This document shows positions 1-12,626 of a DNA stretch of 64,000 nt, one piece after another (the stretch's first letter is position 1; each line of letters opens with the position of its first letter). This DNA is from Pyxicephalus adspersus (taxonomy: Eukaryota; Chordata; Amphibia; Anura; Pyxicephalidae). The stretch lies in the NCBI RefSeq assembly GCF_032062135.1, contig NC_092859.1:42355521-42419520 (forward strand), in the 5' to 3' direction. The notes under the pieces were generated by a model. That model worked only from the letters and a program-made list of their open reading frames with translations. It made no database searches and was not told the origin of the DNA. Position numbers and translations under genes: made by a program.

Positions 1-424
1 CTAGCCACACACTCGATTTCCAGGATGTTTATAGTTGTGACTTTTTATTCTGAAAATTGCAAGAAATTTGTGAGATAGAAGTGTTTATGAGTTAACATCA
101 TTTTACAGCTACATAGATACTCAAGGGCTTTGTTACAGCATCTGTTTATATTTTTGCTAATCACTTACGATTCTACAGTGTTTTCACTGTGCTAAACAGT
201 GTTGTCATACAGCTCAGATATTATGTACTGTATCTGGTTAATTTCTGTGTGCTGCTTCCCTGATGTTCATTATGAACCAATTTGCATTTTCTTAGCAGCA
301 GGTACAATGTAAATTCATTGTGATGCTTTGCTTTGATACTTTGCTTTTATCTCACATGTGGCTTTTCCAATGTTTATCATCAATTTGGAATCTGCATTGA
401 CTTGTTTCTAGCTGAGATTGGTTG

Positions 425-441
425 ATGATGATGATGATGTA
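425..441. repeat. (GAT)n microsatellite
   Basis: A short perfect run of 'gatgatgatgatgatg' occurs here. Confidence 0.9.
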
Positions 442-1410
442 ATGATAACTCACAACCTTCTTTTGTTAAAGCTGAGATAGCCGCTTTGTTGTCAGCAGAT
501 CAGATTTCTCTTCATAGTCATATTCTTCATAGTAAAAGGTGGAAAATTTCCTGTTACTTTCTGCTTTGGTTACAATGGTTACCAAGGCCCTAAGAGAGGG
601 GAAATCGTCCCATTGGGGACACGGATAACAACCCTGCCTAAAAAGTGAATGCATTTCTTTACTTAAAACAAAGGTCAATACCAGGCACAATAGAATAGGA
701 GAAATACAACAAAGCAGATAAAAAAATATTCAAAAAGGTTAGCATCACATGTCATGCAAAACAATGTGTTGCACATTATCTGAACCAACTATAACAGTAC
801 ATGCTCAAAAACTACATAAACGTAACAAACTTCTGTCTCTCAGATCTAAAAATCCTGTGCAGTGCAATAAAAAATGTTCCCCATTTGTCTATATTACCAG
901 ATTTTGTATTTAAGAAGAAAGAGAAAAGCAGGTAAAGAACAGATGAAGCAAGGAAAAATAGTGATAGAAGGAAAAAGGAAAAAACATTTTGGATAAAAGG
1001 AGAATAGTTAAAACAGAAGTGTCCTAAATACAAAGGGAAGATTGTCTCACAGCTCTAACAACAACAAGCAGGGAGAAAAAAATATTGGCAACTATACATC
1101 AGACCAGTCCAGGCGGTGCTTATACTCCATCATGTGTCTTTCTGTAATGCCTTTCTAATGCAATTTTAGTAGGAAAGTGGAGTGAGACCCATAATACTTG
1201 CAGGAATCTTTATAGCTAACGTTGAATTTCAAAACAAATTTTTCTACCTCTATTACATTGAAAATTGCTAGATACAGCTGTTAGAGCTCCAGCTGTAGTG
1301 GACCAATATACTGTGCAACATATTTTTATAACTTTTATATTTTGTTTTTATATTTAATATAGAGATTTTTTAGGTAAACTTTTAGAGGTAGCTTAGTATA
1401 GGACTCACTA

Positions 1411-1624
1411 GGCCTAATTTAATAAAGCTCCCCAAGACTGGAGAAGATAGACTATCATAGGAGAACCTGGGTGATCTAGCAAACCTGAAATACATTTCTT
1501 AAAGATCAGTTGCTATTAGTTGGCAAAAGTTGGACCAGATCCATTTCAGGTTTTCTGAATCAACCAGGTTCTCTTATGATAGTATAACTTCTCCAATCTT
1601 GGAGAGTTGTAATAAATCACGCCC
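1411..1624. mobile_element. Foldback MITE, family A, diverged copy
   Basis: The left half opens with 'ggcctaatttaataaagct' and the right half closes with the inverted form '...aataaatcacgccc'. The two arms (about 75 bp each) are imperfect inverted repeats around a centre containing a 'ttggaccagatccatttcag' type motif. Similar elements recur at six other places in the window. The family is non-coding and looks non-autonomous; I do not know its formal name. Confidence 0.7.
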
Positions 1625-1662
1625 AACGAGTCATATACTACGCTTCCTCTAGCTGTTGCCTA

Positions 1663-1801
1663 CCTGGTCCAAGATTTAAAACATTTGCCAACTAATAGCA
1701 ATTGATTTTTAAGAAATCCATTCCAGGTTTGCTAAATCACCCTGTTCTGCCATGATAGTCTATCTTCCCGTTTCTTGAAGAGCTTTAATAATTCAGGCCC
1801 A
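1663..1801. mobile_element. Foldback MITE, family A, right-half copy
   Basis: Only the second half is present, starting at 'cctggtccaagatttaaaac' and ending 'taataattcaggccca'. It lies 40 bp after a near-complete copy, so the pair may be a local duplication or a second insertion. Confidence 0.65.
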
Positions 1802-2010
1802 TTCTGTCTCTGCTGAACACCTGTTAAGATCTCAGTCACACATGTACTGTATTGATTTCATTGAGTCAAACCAATTCATAGACATTTATCGTGAGAAAGA
1901 AAAGTATAGTGGAACTGGTGCACAGCACTTCAAAACAGGTGGCAGAGATTAAGTTTGTCTTCACATACATATACAACAACGATAATATTGTTATAGTGTA
2001 TAACAATATA

Positions 2011-2150
2011 TAAGCTCTTCGAGGCAGGGTCCTCTCCTCCTATATCACTGTCTATATTAGTCAGTCATTTGCAATCCCTATTTAATGTACAGCGCTGCGT
2101 AATATGTTGGCGCTATATAAATCCTGTTTATTAATAATAATAATAATAAT
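2011..2150 (+). mobile_element. L2-type 3' tail fragment
   Basis: The sequence contains 'gaggcagggtcctctcc', 'atttaatgtacagcgctgcg', 'tgttggcgctatataaat' and a terminal (ATA)n run. The same tail ends the SINE at 24963-25329 and the L2-like fragment at 27033-27675, and recurs at 19759 and 52361. It is read as a 5'-truncated LINE or SINE insertion. Confidence 0.65.
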
Positions 2151-2234
2151 ATATAGTGTGACAATATCAAACTTGACAGTAATCTGGTAGATCAAATACA
2201 ATGATTCAAATATGCCAGGGGAATGAACAAGTTG

Positions 2235-2965
2235 ATAACTTTTCTTATACTGACAGCAGACCCTCCAATTTATATTAATTTTGATTACTTAAATCCCTAT
2301 AGACCGCAGCTTTTCCTGACTTTTACTTAAACTGGTCCATCCTTTCGAGGTGGTTAAGATGCCTATTATTCTTGGCAAAAAGCCTTCAGGTCCCATAAAT
2401 TGTTAGTTTATCTTCCATGAACTGCACATTTGAGATCTTTTCAAATTGGTTCAATGATATGGAGGTCAGAATATGTTGATGGCCACTCCAGCACATTCAC
2501 TTTTTATCTGCTGGAGTTACTAAAGCGTCCAAGAGCGTCCCATGCATTGCTTCTAGGCTGATAAATGCAGGTTGTCCGCCAATATTTTTGGTAACATGCT
2601 GAATTCATCTTGCAAACAATTTTCACTACATTCCTTGTACTGCTGTAGCTCACACATGATGGATCATTAGATATACACCTATATGCTTCACAGTAAGGAT
2701 TGTGTATCTTTAGTCACGGGTCTTGTTGCAGCATCTCCAAATAAAGTGTTTAGAGTTGTGAACATAAAGTTAAGTTTTGAACCCGTCATACCAAGAACTT
2801 TATTTCAGAAGTTTTGAGGCTTGTGTGGATTCTGTTTGGCATATTTTAAATGAGCTGTTTTGTGGCATTGGCACAGTAAAGATTGTTTTCTTGCAAATCA
2901 ACTGTACATCATATTGTTGCTGAAGTATCACTGTATTCCACATGATTTGCGGCCTTCTCATCATC
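2235..2965 (-). pseudogene. Decayed Tc1/mariner transposase
   Basis: Translated on the minus strand with several frame breaks and stops, this region reads like the core of a fish/frog Tc1 transposase: a block like LYVHNSKHFIWRCCNK, then TILTVKH, then a tail with LEWPS..(Y)SDL and HIIEP corresponding to SPDLNPIE. The DNA itself also resembles the common antisense Tc1 fragments of anurans ('tgtggcattggcacagtaaa'). The N-terminal HTH part is not evident. Inactive. Confidence 0.7.
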
Positions 2966-2967
2966 CT

Positions 2968-3300
2968 CTATTCTACCAGCAGGTCAATCTTTAGGTCTGC
3001 CATTTTGAATTGTAAAATGTCTTCACACTTTACATATGCTTGAAAAGTGTCTCGTACCTGCCATGCATTTGTTTTAAACTCACACTTGGTGGAAATAGCT
3101 TTATTATAGGATTTAATATACCAATCATCATGGGAACTAAGAAAGGCATGTGAAGGGCTCCTGGAATATGTAGATAGCCCATCAGAGCCATAAGGTGAAG
3201 GTGATCTTGGTGGTCCCATGTCTATTTCTGGCTCTGTGGGAGAGAAAGTGTTCAGCACCATCTTGTCCACATGAATCTCCTGTGAATGCAAACCACCCAA
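2968..3300 (-). other. Open frame of 110 codons, unassigned
   Basis: A minus-strand frame with a Pro/Ser-rich stretch (GPPRSPSPYGSDGLSTYSRS). I do not recognise it. It abuts the decayed Tc1 and could be part of that insertion or chance. No splice context links it to either gene, so it is not called a gene. Confidence 0.2.
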
Positions 3301-4046
3301 TTGATTTCAGTCTCCTTGTAATTGTTTGCTAACAGTGAGCTAATATACTCCTTTGGATGTCTAGTAAATACAGAACAGCCCAGGGTGTTAGAGCTACAGA
3401 GCAACCTATCCCATTAGATCTTTACTTTTAAAACTGTTAGCATGTGTTAAACATGTTTCATCAACATTACCAGATCAACCAATAATGGTGTAGCGCAGGG
3501 GTCCTTATTGTATATAAATATAATGCTTTGGTAAGAAAGGCATTCCACCACACAGTTGTTGCTACATTTAAAAGAGAATCCACGAAGATTTTACAAGGGA
3601 GTTTTAGATTTGCTAAGCTTTATACTGTTTTCTAAGTTAGTTATTTTTTGAAAGTTTTTACATTTTAGCAAAAAAGAAAAGACTTTCTGTAAATCATGCA
3701 CCTGTATTGTGGAGCTTCTTGGTGGCATCGTATTGCAGTTACTTGGTTCTTATGGTGCCTTCAGTTAGGATGTTATGTTAACCATAATATAATATACAAT
3801 TTAATATTATAATGATGTTGATATATATCACCACAAACTTTTGATGCTTGGGATTTTGCTTGGAAACTTTAATTCTATGCTGTGTTTTAGGACCTAAAGC
3901 AAAAAAATTTGTCTCTTTTCTCTTTTTTAGAGGGGCAACACTGCCAGCAAAACAAGCAGATATGAGCTTAGTTAACAACAGGTGCTGCAAGATATTTACC
4001 TCTTAGCTTTTTTGAAACACACACAATTGTTATAACATTAGATTTA

Positions 4047-4049
<3 letters not shown>

Positions 4050-4100
<51 letters not shown>
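4050..4100. repeat. (TA)n microsatellite
   Basis: About 51 bp of uninterrupted TA dinucleotides. Confidence 0.97.
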
Positions 4101-4104
<4 letters not shown>

Positions 4105-4640
4105 GTTTAGGATTAAGTCAATTATTTCAGTATGACAATCTTTATTCCTTCTAGACTTGGCTAAAGCTAGAATAAAGCATAGGCAGGACATTTTTCATTA
4201 TTGCATTGCTTTGGGCTCTCCTGCAAAGATACATTTACAGAAAACCCTGTTTGTCAATTAGATTCTTCACTTCTTTGTTGTTGGATGGACACAGCCATTA
4301 AAACCAATGAATAAATAAATGTCTTTACCAAATTTCCCTGGGGAATGATGCTGCCAAACTACAAAGCTCAGTGTTCTTTAATCTTTGTTTTCTTCTAAGT
4401 AAGTTTTCTGTTTTAGGTAATGTTTGAGAAACTGATTGTTTGAGAAACTTGATGTCAGAAGCACAAATCACTGCTTTCATTCATACATGTGTACATGCTA
4501 TTTTCAAAACATACATGTGTAACAGATTTTAAAATTGCAAAATGTAATTGTTTCGTTTTGTAATAGCATGCATTATGTGCCTTTTTACTCAATACGGTTT
4601 ATAATTTATTATATTTGCAGTACAAAAAGTGGAAACCCTT

Positions 4641-4897
4641 AGCCTACGTACACAGAACCTGTGCAATAATTGTCTTTGAAAAGGATCTTTCACCATTCTG
4701 CTCTATGGAGAGGGGAGTGGGAAAATGACGAAGCGGCGCTCTCTCCCCTTCACTTTTATTACAAAAGTTCCTCGCCCATGGTTCCGCCAGGACAGTAATT
4801 CAGGCATCGGACGTCGAGCACTGTACACACGCCACCTTCTCTACCGATATCAGCCCGATTATCGGATGAGAACCGTTGCACTTGTGTACGTAGCCTT
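4641..4897. mobile_element. TIR MITE, family B ('gcctacgtacac' ends)
   Basis: The left end 'agcctacgtacac' and the right end 'gtgtacgtagcct' form terminal inverted repeats. The interior has 'gtgcaataattgtctttg', 'cgatatcagcccgattatcg' and GC-richer sequence than its surroundings. Copies of the same family lie at 15958 and 39922. It has no coding capacity. Confidence 0.75.
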
Positions 4898-6381
4898 ACG
4901 GTAGTCATAGATGCAAAAAAAGCAATGCATTAAAAGCAAAATCAAACATTGCTTTAGCTTTGAGTTTTGTTTTTTAGCAATGCCACATGCCTGATATCAA
5001 CTAAATTACTCATTGTAATACAAAAAGTTTTCTGACTGCCTAATGTGCTTTGTGGGATTGATTGCTGACTGTTATCTTCTCTTGGGAAAGTGGGGGAACA
5101 GAAGGGGAGAAGCATTACCTTTGTTTAACTGTCTCTAAAAAATGAAAAAATAAACACTTTACTGTCACCACCTAGCAGAAACTGCAACGAGTCCTGGCAC
5201 CTTTTTTAAAATTTGTGCAGACATGTCCCTGCCTATCATTTTTGGTAGGATATCATCATCATCCTGCCTGCAGCCTTTCAAATCATCAACTAACAGTAAA
5301 AGTTTAGAGACTCTTTTCAAGTAGATAATGCAGAGTTTTTGTGTAAGCCATCTACATCTTGGTAAAAAATAAATGACTATATCTAAATATTGCTGTGACT
5401 TTTATACAATATTAATAAGGATATAAAGCCTATGTTTTTAAACTTCAAAAAAAATGTCACATTAAAATTACCAAAGTCATTATAGTTTCCTTTAAATTAA
5501 TCCTTAAAAAAAAAGTCCAATAACATGTTATGTTTAATGCAGATATTCCTTTTCTATGATGATGTTACAAATATTATAATGTATGTATTCAGGGAGTTAT
5601 ATTTTCTCATTACATGTTTACATTTTTCTTCCAGCTTAGAATTGCAGCATGGAGATATTGCTTTTTTATGTTTTCTCTGTTCTTTCAAACTGATTGAAAA
5701 CAACAGCCTGTTATCTCTATATTTTACTTTAGCAAGTATGCTGATTTCCCTTGTTGGATGTAAATACTTTACCTTATAGAGTGCTTGTATAATGTTAGCG
5801 TTTGTATCTCATCATTAAATATATATTGATGCTCTGTTATATGTGCCATTCTCTTTGAATGGAAAGGAATACACTGTTAAATAGATGGTTAGGTACCAGC
5901 AGAACAAACATCTCAGGGATCTACTGTGTGTGGAGAAGCTTTAGAAGAATAATGCAAACTTTTTTTTTCTCCTTTTATTACAAATGTGAAACTAAAATGC
6001 AGAAATGTCTTTAAAAACCATACATTGTTTTACAAATCTACTCAAGACAAGAAAGTAATTAAACAAACACTGATTCATTTTTATATAAACTAGAATGGAA
6101 AATGCACGAGCCTTGACAGGAAATAGTTGCCTTTGGGACTTAGCACTGTAAATTAACAACAGTGAAGCACAACAGGCATATTGAGTAAATTATTAACTTT
6201 AAATCCTGATAATTAATTGCAAAATGTTAACAAGCTTGTCACCACATGTCACAGGGTCATGAAAAAGATACTACTTACAGAAACTGATGCTGAGTTCTGT
6301 ATGTTGTTTATGATGTTTTGAATTATTTAAACAGTGACATCACAAAGCATGTAAAGTCACCGACTTTTTTACCAACATATA

Positions 6382-6525
6382 GGGCCTGATTTAATAGAGA
6401 ATGGATTTGCTAGCAAATGTTTTTAATTGTGGACCAGATCAATTCCAGGTTTGCTGGATCACACAGCTTCACTGATGAAAATGTATCCTCTCCAGCCTTG
6501 GAAAGCTTTAATAAATTAGGCCCAT
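6382..6525. mobile_element. Foldback MITE, family A, internally deleted copy
   Basis: The outer left end 'gggcctgatttaata' is fused almost directly to the right half ('tccaggtttgctggatcac' ... 'aataaattaggcccat'), so most of the left arm is lost. It lies about 640 bp before the first MGAT4B exon of the window. Confidence 0.75.
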
Positions 6526-7164
6526 ATTGTCACTATAAATGGTCCATGAGATGTAGAAAATGTGACTTTTTTTTACAAAGCACACATTACACTGACTTGA
6601 AAATGATCCAATCATACTTTGAAAGTATAGAGTTTGAGTGGCACACGTTTACGTTAGTGCAATTTGCATGTCATTGCAATCTCAATCTCCCATTTCTGCA
6701 TCTCATTGACCAGATCTAAGAGGTCTATTTTTGAAGCAGTGAATCTGATATAATTCACCCATTTTGGAGAATCAATCACCGCCATTGAGAACACATTGGC
6801 CCTGGAAGGTTGTGCACTGGAGAATGTTTGTGAATGTCAGATTCACTGCTTTAGAAACAGACCCCTTAATCAGAAGATGAAAGGTTTTTCTAATTTTACT
6901 TGATTCTGGTTTTATATTAATTTATGATGATCCCTACAATCAGACTGAGCATGCTTTCATAGCATGTCAGGAACGAGGATGCAGTCCCCTCTTGCTAGTA
7001 GTTCTTACACTATATAAAGCATCCTGTAGTCTTCAGTTAAGGATAAGCAGTGCTGTGAATTAATTGTTTCTGTATTAGGCAGATTTGCAGGTTCAGAATA
7101 ATATTTTAGGAAAATCAATAATGATTAAAGCCATTATCTAACTATGTATATGCTTGATTTTCAG

Positions 7165-7272
7165 AAACATTGTGATCGGCAAAAGGCAAACCTTCGAATC
7201 CGATTCAAACCCTCATTGTTTCAACATGTAGGAACCCACTCATCATTGGCGGGAAAAATTCAAAAGCTAAAG
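7165..7272 (+). CDS. MGAT4B: MGAT4B coding exon a (36 codons)
   Basis: The exon opens after a 'gattttcag' acceptor and closes before 'gtatga'. It holds exactly 36 codons in phase 0 at both ends and reads [20 protein letters not shown] onward to ...GKIQKLK. The [14 protein letters not shown] block is strongly conserved in the MGAT4 family. It is the most upstream exon visible; the preceding exon must lie before base 1 because nothing matching the GT54 core is seen in 1-7164. Confidence 0.93.
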
Positions 7273-10200
7273 GTATGAAAATCAGAGAAACATGAGAGAT
7301 ATAAAAAATAACTGTTTTATTTCTTGAAAATTAGATGTATTTAAAAACTGTATATCATGTTGATTTCTACTTTTGGGGACCCCCCACTGGAGACTGCCGC
7401 TAAAATACATTTGCTCCACAGAGCTGCAGTGACAGCAAATCCACATTCACCTTTGTGCAGCCAAAAATTTAGGATTATATTGAAATGATTTAGAATCATG
7501 AGTATGACACCACTATGAGAATGCCAGAAGGGGATAGCTAAATTTTGGGCTGAGCTGACCAGTAACCTCTTAAGATTTTTTGGTCATGGCTAGTATTTTC
7601 AAAGAAATGGTTCAAAGTGGCAAATGGCTTATCATCCAATGTTTCTGTTTCATTCAGGACAAAGACTTTGGAAAACAAGCTCTACGTAAGGAGCATGTCA
7701 ATCCAGCTGCTGAAGTCAGCACCAGCTTGAAAACTTACCAACATTTTACCTTGGAGAAGGCTTACCTGAGGGAAGACTTTTTCTGGGCATTCACACCAAC
7801 TGCAGGAGACTTTGTACGCTTCAGGTTCTTTAAACCCTTACGGGTGGAAAGGTCTGTAACTGTTGTATCAGTTATATCAATAATTTCAAAAAGCCTTCGA
7901 TTTATCTGAGAGTTGTGTGTAGAATTTAAAAAGTTTACTATATTGAGAATATCTTAATTGATATTGTCAAGAGGTCATATTTATTTATTAAGGTACTTGA
8001 CTTAAAGCTACATGCGGATGCTAGGTCACTATGGCTGGAAACATAATTAGTAACAATTTGAACTGACAATTGAACATGCTGTTCGTTGTATAGAGAAGAA
8101 GGTGAGCAAAAGGAGACCCCAGCCCACTTTCTCCATAGGAAACAGAAGCAGTTAATAGTTGTCATTCATTCAGTGATCCAGCAGTGTGTGATGTCCAAGA
8201 ACATTATTATTAATATTAGGTTCTTGTATTATATAGTGTCACACTATAGTGTCGATATAGCCTCTGACCTAAGGTGTCACCAATCTGGACGTCTGTACAT
8301 ATCCTTATTCACCAGCCTATTTCAAGGTAGATTTGCTCTTCTAATGCGTTTAGTAATAAATGGGACATATTTTAGTTGGTTTTCTCAACAATGGAGGACA
8401 ATCTGTGGGCTGCAGTTGCATTTTCAAAAGAATCAACAGCAAAACAAACCTTTTTCCTGGGATTTTTTAAAAAATTTTTTTATGGAAACACTTAACATTT
8501 TGATTCAAACATCAAAACATACAGTTAAGTCGATAAATATTTGGACAGAGACAACTTTTTTTCTAATTTTGGTTCTGTACATTACCACAATTAATTTTAA
8601 ATGAAACAACTCAGATGCAGTTGAACTGCAGACTTTCAGCTTTAATTNNNNNNNNNNNNNNNNNNNNNNNNNNNNNNNNNNNNNNNNNNNNNNNNNNNNN
8701 NNNNNNNNNNNNNNNNNNNNNNNNNNNNNNNNNNNNNNNNNNNNNNNNNNNNNNNNNNNNNNNNNNNNNNNNNNNNNNNNNNNNNNNNNNNNNNNNNNNN
8801 NNNNNNNNNNNNNNNNNNNNNNNNNNNNNNNNNNNNNNNNNNNNNNNNNNNNNNNNNNNNNNNNNNNNNNNNNNNNNNNNNNNNNNNNNNNNNNNNNNNN
8901 NNNNNNNNNNNNNNNNNNNNNNNNNNNNNNNNNNNNNNNNNNNNNNNNNNNNNNNNNNNNNNNNNCTGCAAAAACAGAAAAAACCCATCCGAGAAATTGC
9001 TACAATATTAGGAGTGGCAAAATCTACAGTTTGGTACATCATGAGAAAGAAACAGAGCACTGGTGAACTCTGTTATCGCTTCTTTGCCTTTTGACTAAGA
9101 TCAAGTGTAGTACCTAATCCTTCTTGGGGGCAGGAGAGGAATGGCCCTGTAATCCTGGCAAGAATACAGTGGACTAGTAAGCCTGCTAGGATGGACAGCT
9201 AGATGGTGATGCTCTGTAAGGGGCCTGCCCTGATAAGGAGCTTCCAGATAGTGGTCTGTCCCACTGGTTGGAGCGGGGAAACCTTGGTCTGGCCCTCAGG
9301 TCTTGAGAGCGGGCTAAATCTCCCTTAGTGTCGTCCCCCTGGAGTGCCGAACCAGGGGTACCCTAAAATCACTTTGGGGATGGTGAACCCACTGTTGATT
9401 TTAGGTACACAAGCACGTCACATGCTGATTAAGCACATCGCTTTCATTCTGCATTACCTGCAGCTAGTGCAGATGGGCAATTTTTTATCCTTGCCCAGTG
9501 TGTTATGCACTGAGCACTTATTTTTTATGTATTTTTCTGTTGTCACAGTCACTGGTGCAGTATTTGTGTGACACTTTTTGATGGAGGGTGCTATTCCCTT
9601 ATGGCCTAGCCCTGAAGTCTTGGGGAGTACTTTGGCCTTATGGACAGGTACTCAGCCTTACTGGGAGTCTCTCGGGAGAGCTCCCACCCTAGTATCTGTT
9701 GGGACTGCTTAGGCAGTCCCATAGAGTAAAGAACCCTGTCTGAATTTGGTCCGTTCCATTTTCGGCTTAGTACCCAGCCCCCGTCAGGTGCCGTGCTCCG
9801 GGGGATCTGGGGAAACTGGGTGGCCCTTCCTCTTTGGAGGAGGGATCACAATAGTACCCCAGTGCGTTTTTTCTGTGGTGTTTTTGCACTTACACTTACA
9901 GGGTTTTTGTTTAGTGGATCACGTTTCGCGAGATTCAGTACAGAAAAAAAGACATCCTTAAGCTGCAAAAATAGAAAAAAACATCTGAGAAATTTCTACA
10001 ATATTAGGAGTAGCAAAATCTACAGTTTGGCACATCATGAAAAAGAAACAAAGCACTGGTGAACTCAGCAACGCCAAAAGACCTGGATGTCCACGGAAGA
10101 CAACAGTGGTGAATTATTGCGGAATCATTTCCATGGTGAAGGTAAACCCCTTCACAACAGCCAACCAAGTGAACGACACTCTCCAGGAAGTAGCCGTATG

Positions 10201-12574
10201 GATATCAAAGTCTACCATAAAGAGAAGACTGCATGAAAGTAAATACAGAGGGTGCACTGCAAGGTGCAAGCCACTCATAAACCTCAAGATTAGAAAGGCT
10301 AGATTGGACGTTGCTCAAAAACATCTTAAAAAGCCAGCACAGTTCTGGAAAAATGTTCTTCTGTAGTGCTGTGTGGAGTACATTATAAATACAGTTCTGA
10401 GCAAAAAAAATGTACATTCTCTTTCAATTTTATGGTTTTGGACATTAAAAAAAAAAAAAATAATCTGGTCTAAGTAGGTCATTAAATCGGGGGGTATATA
10501 CCAACTGTAAATGATGGTGGTGGTGGGTTGAATTAGGCTTGTTTTGCAATTACAGGACCTGGGCAATTATTGCAATCTCTTGACCATGAACTCCTCTGTA
10601 TATCAAAGGTTTCCGGGGTCAAATATAAAGCTTGGCCATAATTGAGCCATGCACTGGCAAGGATTCCAAGCGCAGCAGCAATCTACAAAAAAAAGAATCA
10701 AAGTGTTGCAGTCAAAGTCCAGACCCAAACCCCAATGAAATGCCCAGGTGGGAGCTTTAGAGAGCTGTGCATAAATAATGCCTGAAAACTTTAATGAACT
10801 GAAGAAATGGTCAAATTCCCCCTCAACAATGTGAGAAACAATGTGATAAAAATCATACAGAAAATAATTACTTGAAGGTATCTCTGCCAATAGTGGTTCT
10901 ACAAGGTATTGAGTCATGGGGTGTACTTAGTTTTTCACACTTGGCTTCTCCATTTTGGTTTTATTTTTGTTAAATAAATAAGAACCTGGTAGAATTTGTT
11001 TGTCGTTTTACTCTTAAAGTTACATTTTAAATCATTTTAGAATCTGCTTGGGATCAGATGATTTTTATTCTGGCCTGATAGGTAAAATTTTAGAATTCAA
11101 AGAGGGTATACTTTCTTTTTTTCATGAATGTAATTTTTGGCACCAATACACTAACATTTCAATTATACCTATACAAAATAAATATCCAGCAATACAATTT
11201 ATTGTATGGTGGATCCATGTATTGCAAGATCCTGCATTCTTACCAGAGTCCCACTCACTGCTTGTGTGTAGGAATAACAATCTACACACTTGAAAAATAT
11301 AATCAACTGAATCATTTTGCTAGGGATTTTACAAAGATCTGAAATAACCTATAGGATGTCCTTCTTGTTGCCAGATACTGCTAAAATTGTAATGATATGA
11401 AAGTAAAAAATATTGCTATACTTGGCAAAATACCTGAGTCACAAATTGGCTTGAATACTGTGTATTATTTGTGTAAATGTATTTATTTATTCAGTGTTTT
11501 CCACACCTGTTATCAAATCTTACCAACACTTCAGGTTTTTGAAAACTTAAAACGTAACCAACCTGCCAACATTTTATTGCTGCTTTGAAATTTGGGCTCT
11601 ACTATTAAAATCTTTACTGGCTTATTCCTGATTGGAGAAAAAATAATTACAGGGGTTCATTTTCCTTCATCTCATATAGTTATCCACACTCAAGCATATA
11701 TTTAATGTTGGATTTATTTAATGTGAGTATTGCTAGTGCTGTGCTAGTTTTTAATAGGCATCCTTATACTGTTCAATCAATATCAAATCAAATTTTTTTT
11801 TATTAATTTGAAGCAGTTTTGTGCTAAATAAAACTTTTGAACTCATATAAGTAATATGATTTAGACAAAAATCTTAGGTAAAATTAAGTAAAATTAAACT
11901 TTAATTTAAAAAAAAATGAAAAAGTACACAAAATGTAAATGTGGTCTATGGAAAATTACTATAAAACAATAAACATTCTACACCTGCTACTTTTCTATAA
12001 CATGACAATCCACAACAATGAATCTGGATAATGTAATAGACATAACAACAATACAAATTTGCAAAATGCAAAATTGGCTTAAATTTTCCACTTGGTGCCA
12101 GAAATGTTAAACCACTGGAGAGTCTCACTATAAATGAAGCTGAGTTATGGTCCCAATATATTCATTAAAAAATGGTTTGAACATAATGCAAACTAGTTGT
12201 ACATAATAACATATAGAGTCAACTAACATATGTTTCAGAAAGTTTTCTTTAATCAGAATATCAGTTGAGAGCATTTCTTGTAGTTCACATGCATAAAATT
12301 CATATATATGTTTTTGATTTAAACATAAGAGAAATCAATCTTAAGGCTTCATTCTGTCCAAAAGGTGGTTTGATAAGGCCAGGTGGTCAAGTTAATTGAG
12401 AATAGCTGGGTGCAGAATTGCAGCATTTCCACTGTCCATCAAGCAATACTCCATGAATTGATGAATTGCACAATTCAGTCTTTTTCATGTTGCTCTTAAG
12501 ACTAAATTTTTTCTATGTATGTATATGTATATATATATATATATATATATTAAATATGTATGTATATGTGTATG

Positions 12575-12626
<52 letters not shown>

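Larger units (their letters stand above)
1..7164 (+). other. MGAT4B intron, repeat-filled, no exon found
   Basis: No MGAT4-like coding block is visible in these 7.1 kb. They hold a GATG microsatellite, foldback MITEs, an L2-type tail, a decayed Tc1, a (TA)n tract and a TIR-bounded MITE, each listed separately. The rest is anonymous AT-rich DNA, inferred to be intronic because the gene enters the window already past its catalytic domain. Confidence 0.6.
8515..10391 (+). mobile_element. Tc1-like element A, interrupted and 3'-truncated
   Basis: The 5' part (8515-8647: 'ataaatatttggacagagac' ... 'agactttcagctttaatt') is a known type of fish/frog Tc1 terminus. An assembly gap follows (8648-8965). 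Transposase HTH sequence appears at 8966-9070, is repeated at 9963-10067, and continues to 10366 ([20 protein letters not shown] ... [10 protein letters not shown] ... KKPAQFWKN). The DDE catalytic part is absent; a second Tc1 begins at 10392. The element is interrupted by the U2-headed segment 9071-9948. Confidence 0.8.

Noticed and set aside
7580..7909. A 109-codon frame starting at 7580 as an independent gene.
   Set aside because: It is MGAT4B exon b (7658-7851) read through into flanking intron; splice sites and phase fix the exon.
8611..9094. Long open frames across the N run.
   Set aside because: They are artefacts of undetermined bases; only 8966-9094 is real sequence.
9075..9115. A functional U2 snRNA gene.
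   Set aside because: Only the first ~45 nt are present; the Sm site and 3' stem-loops are missing and the upstream flank is transposon sequence.
9071..9948. A solo LTR, because the insertion begins TGT and has ACA close to its end.
   Set aside because: The immediate flanks show no short 4-6-bp target duplication, the first 45 nt are U2 snRNA, and no LTR promoter or poly(A) signal is evident.
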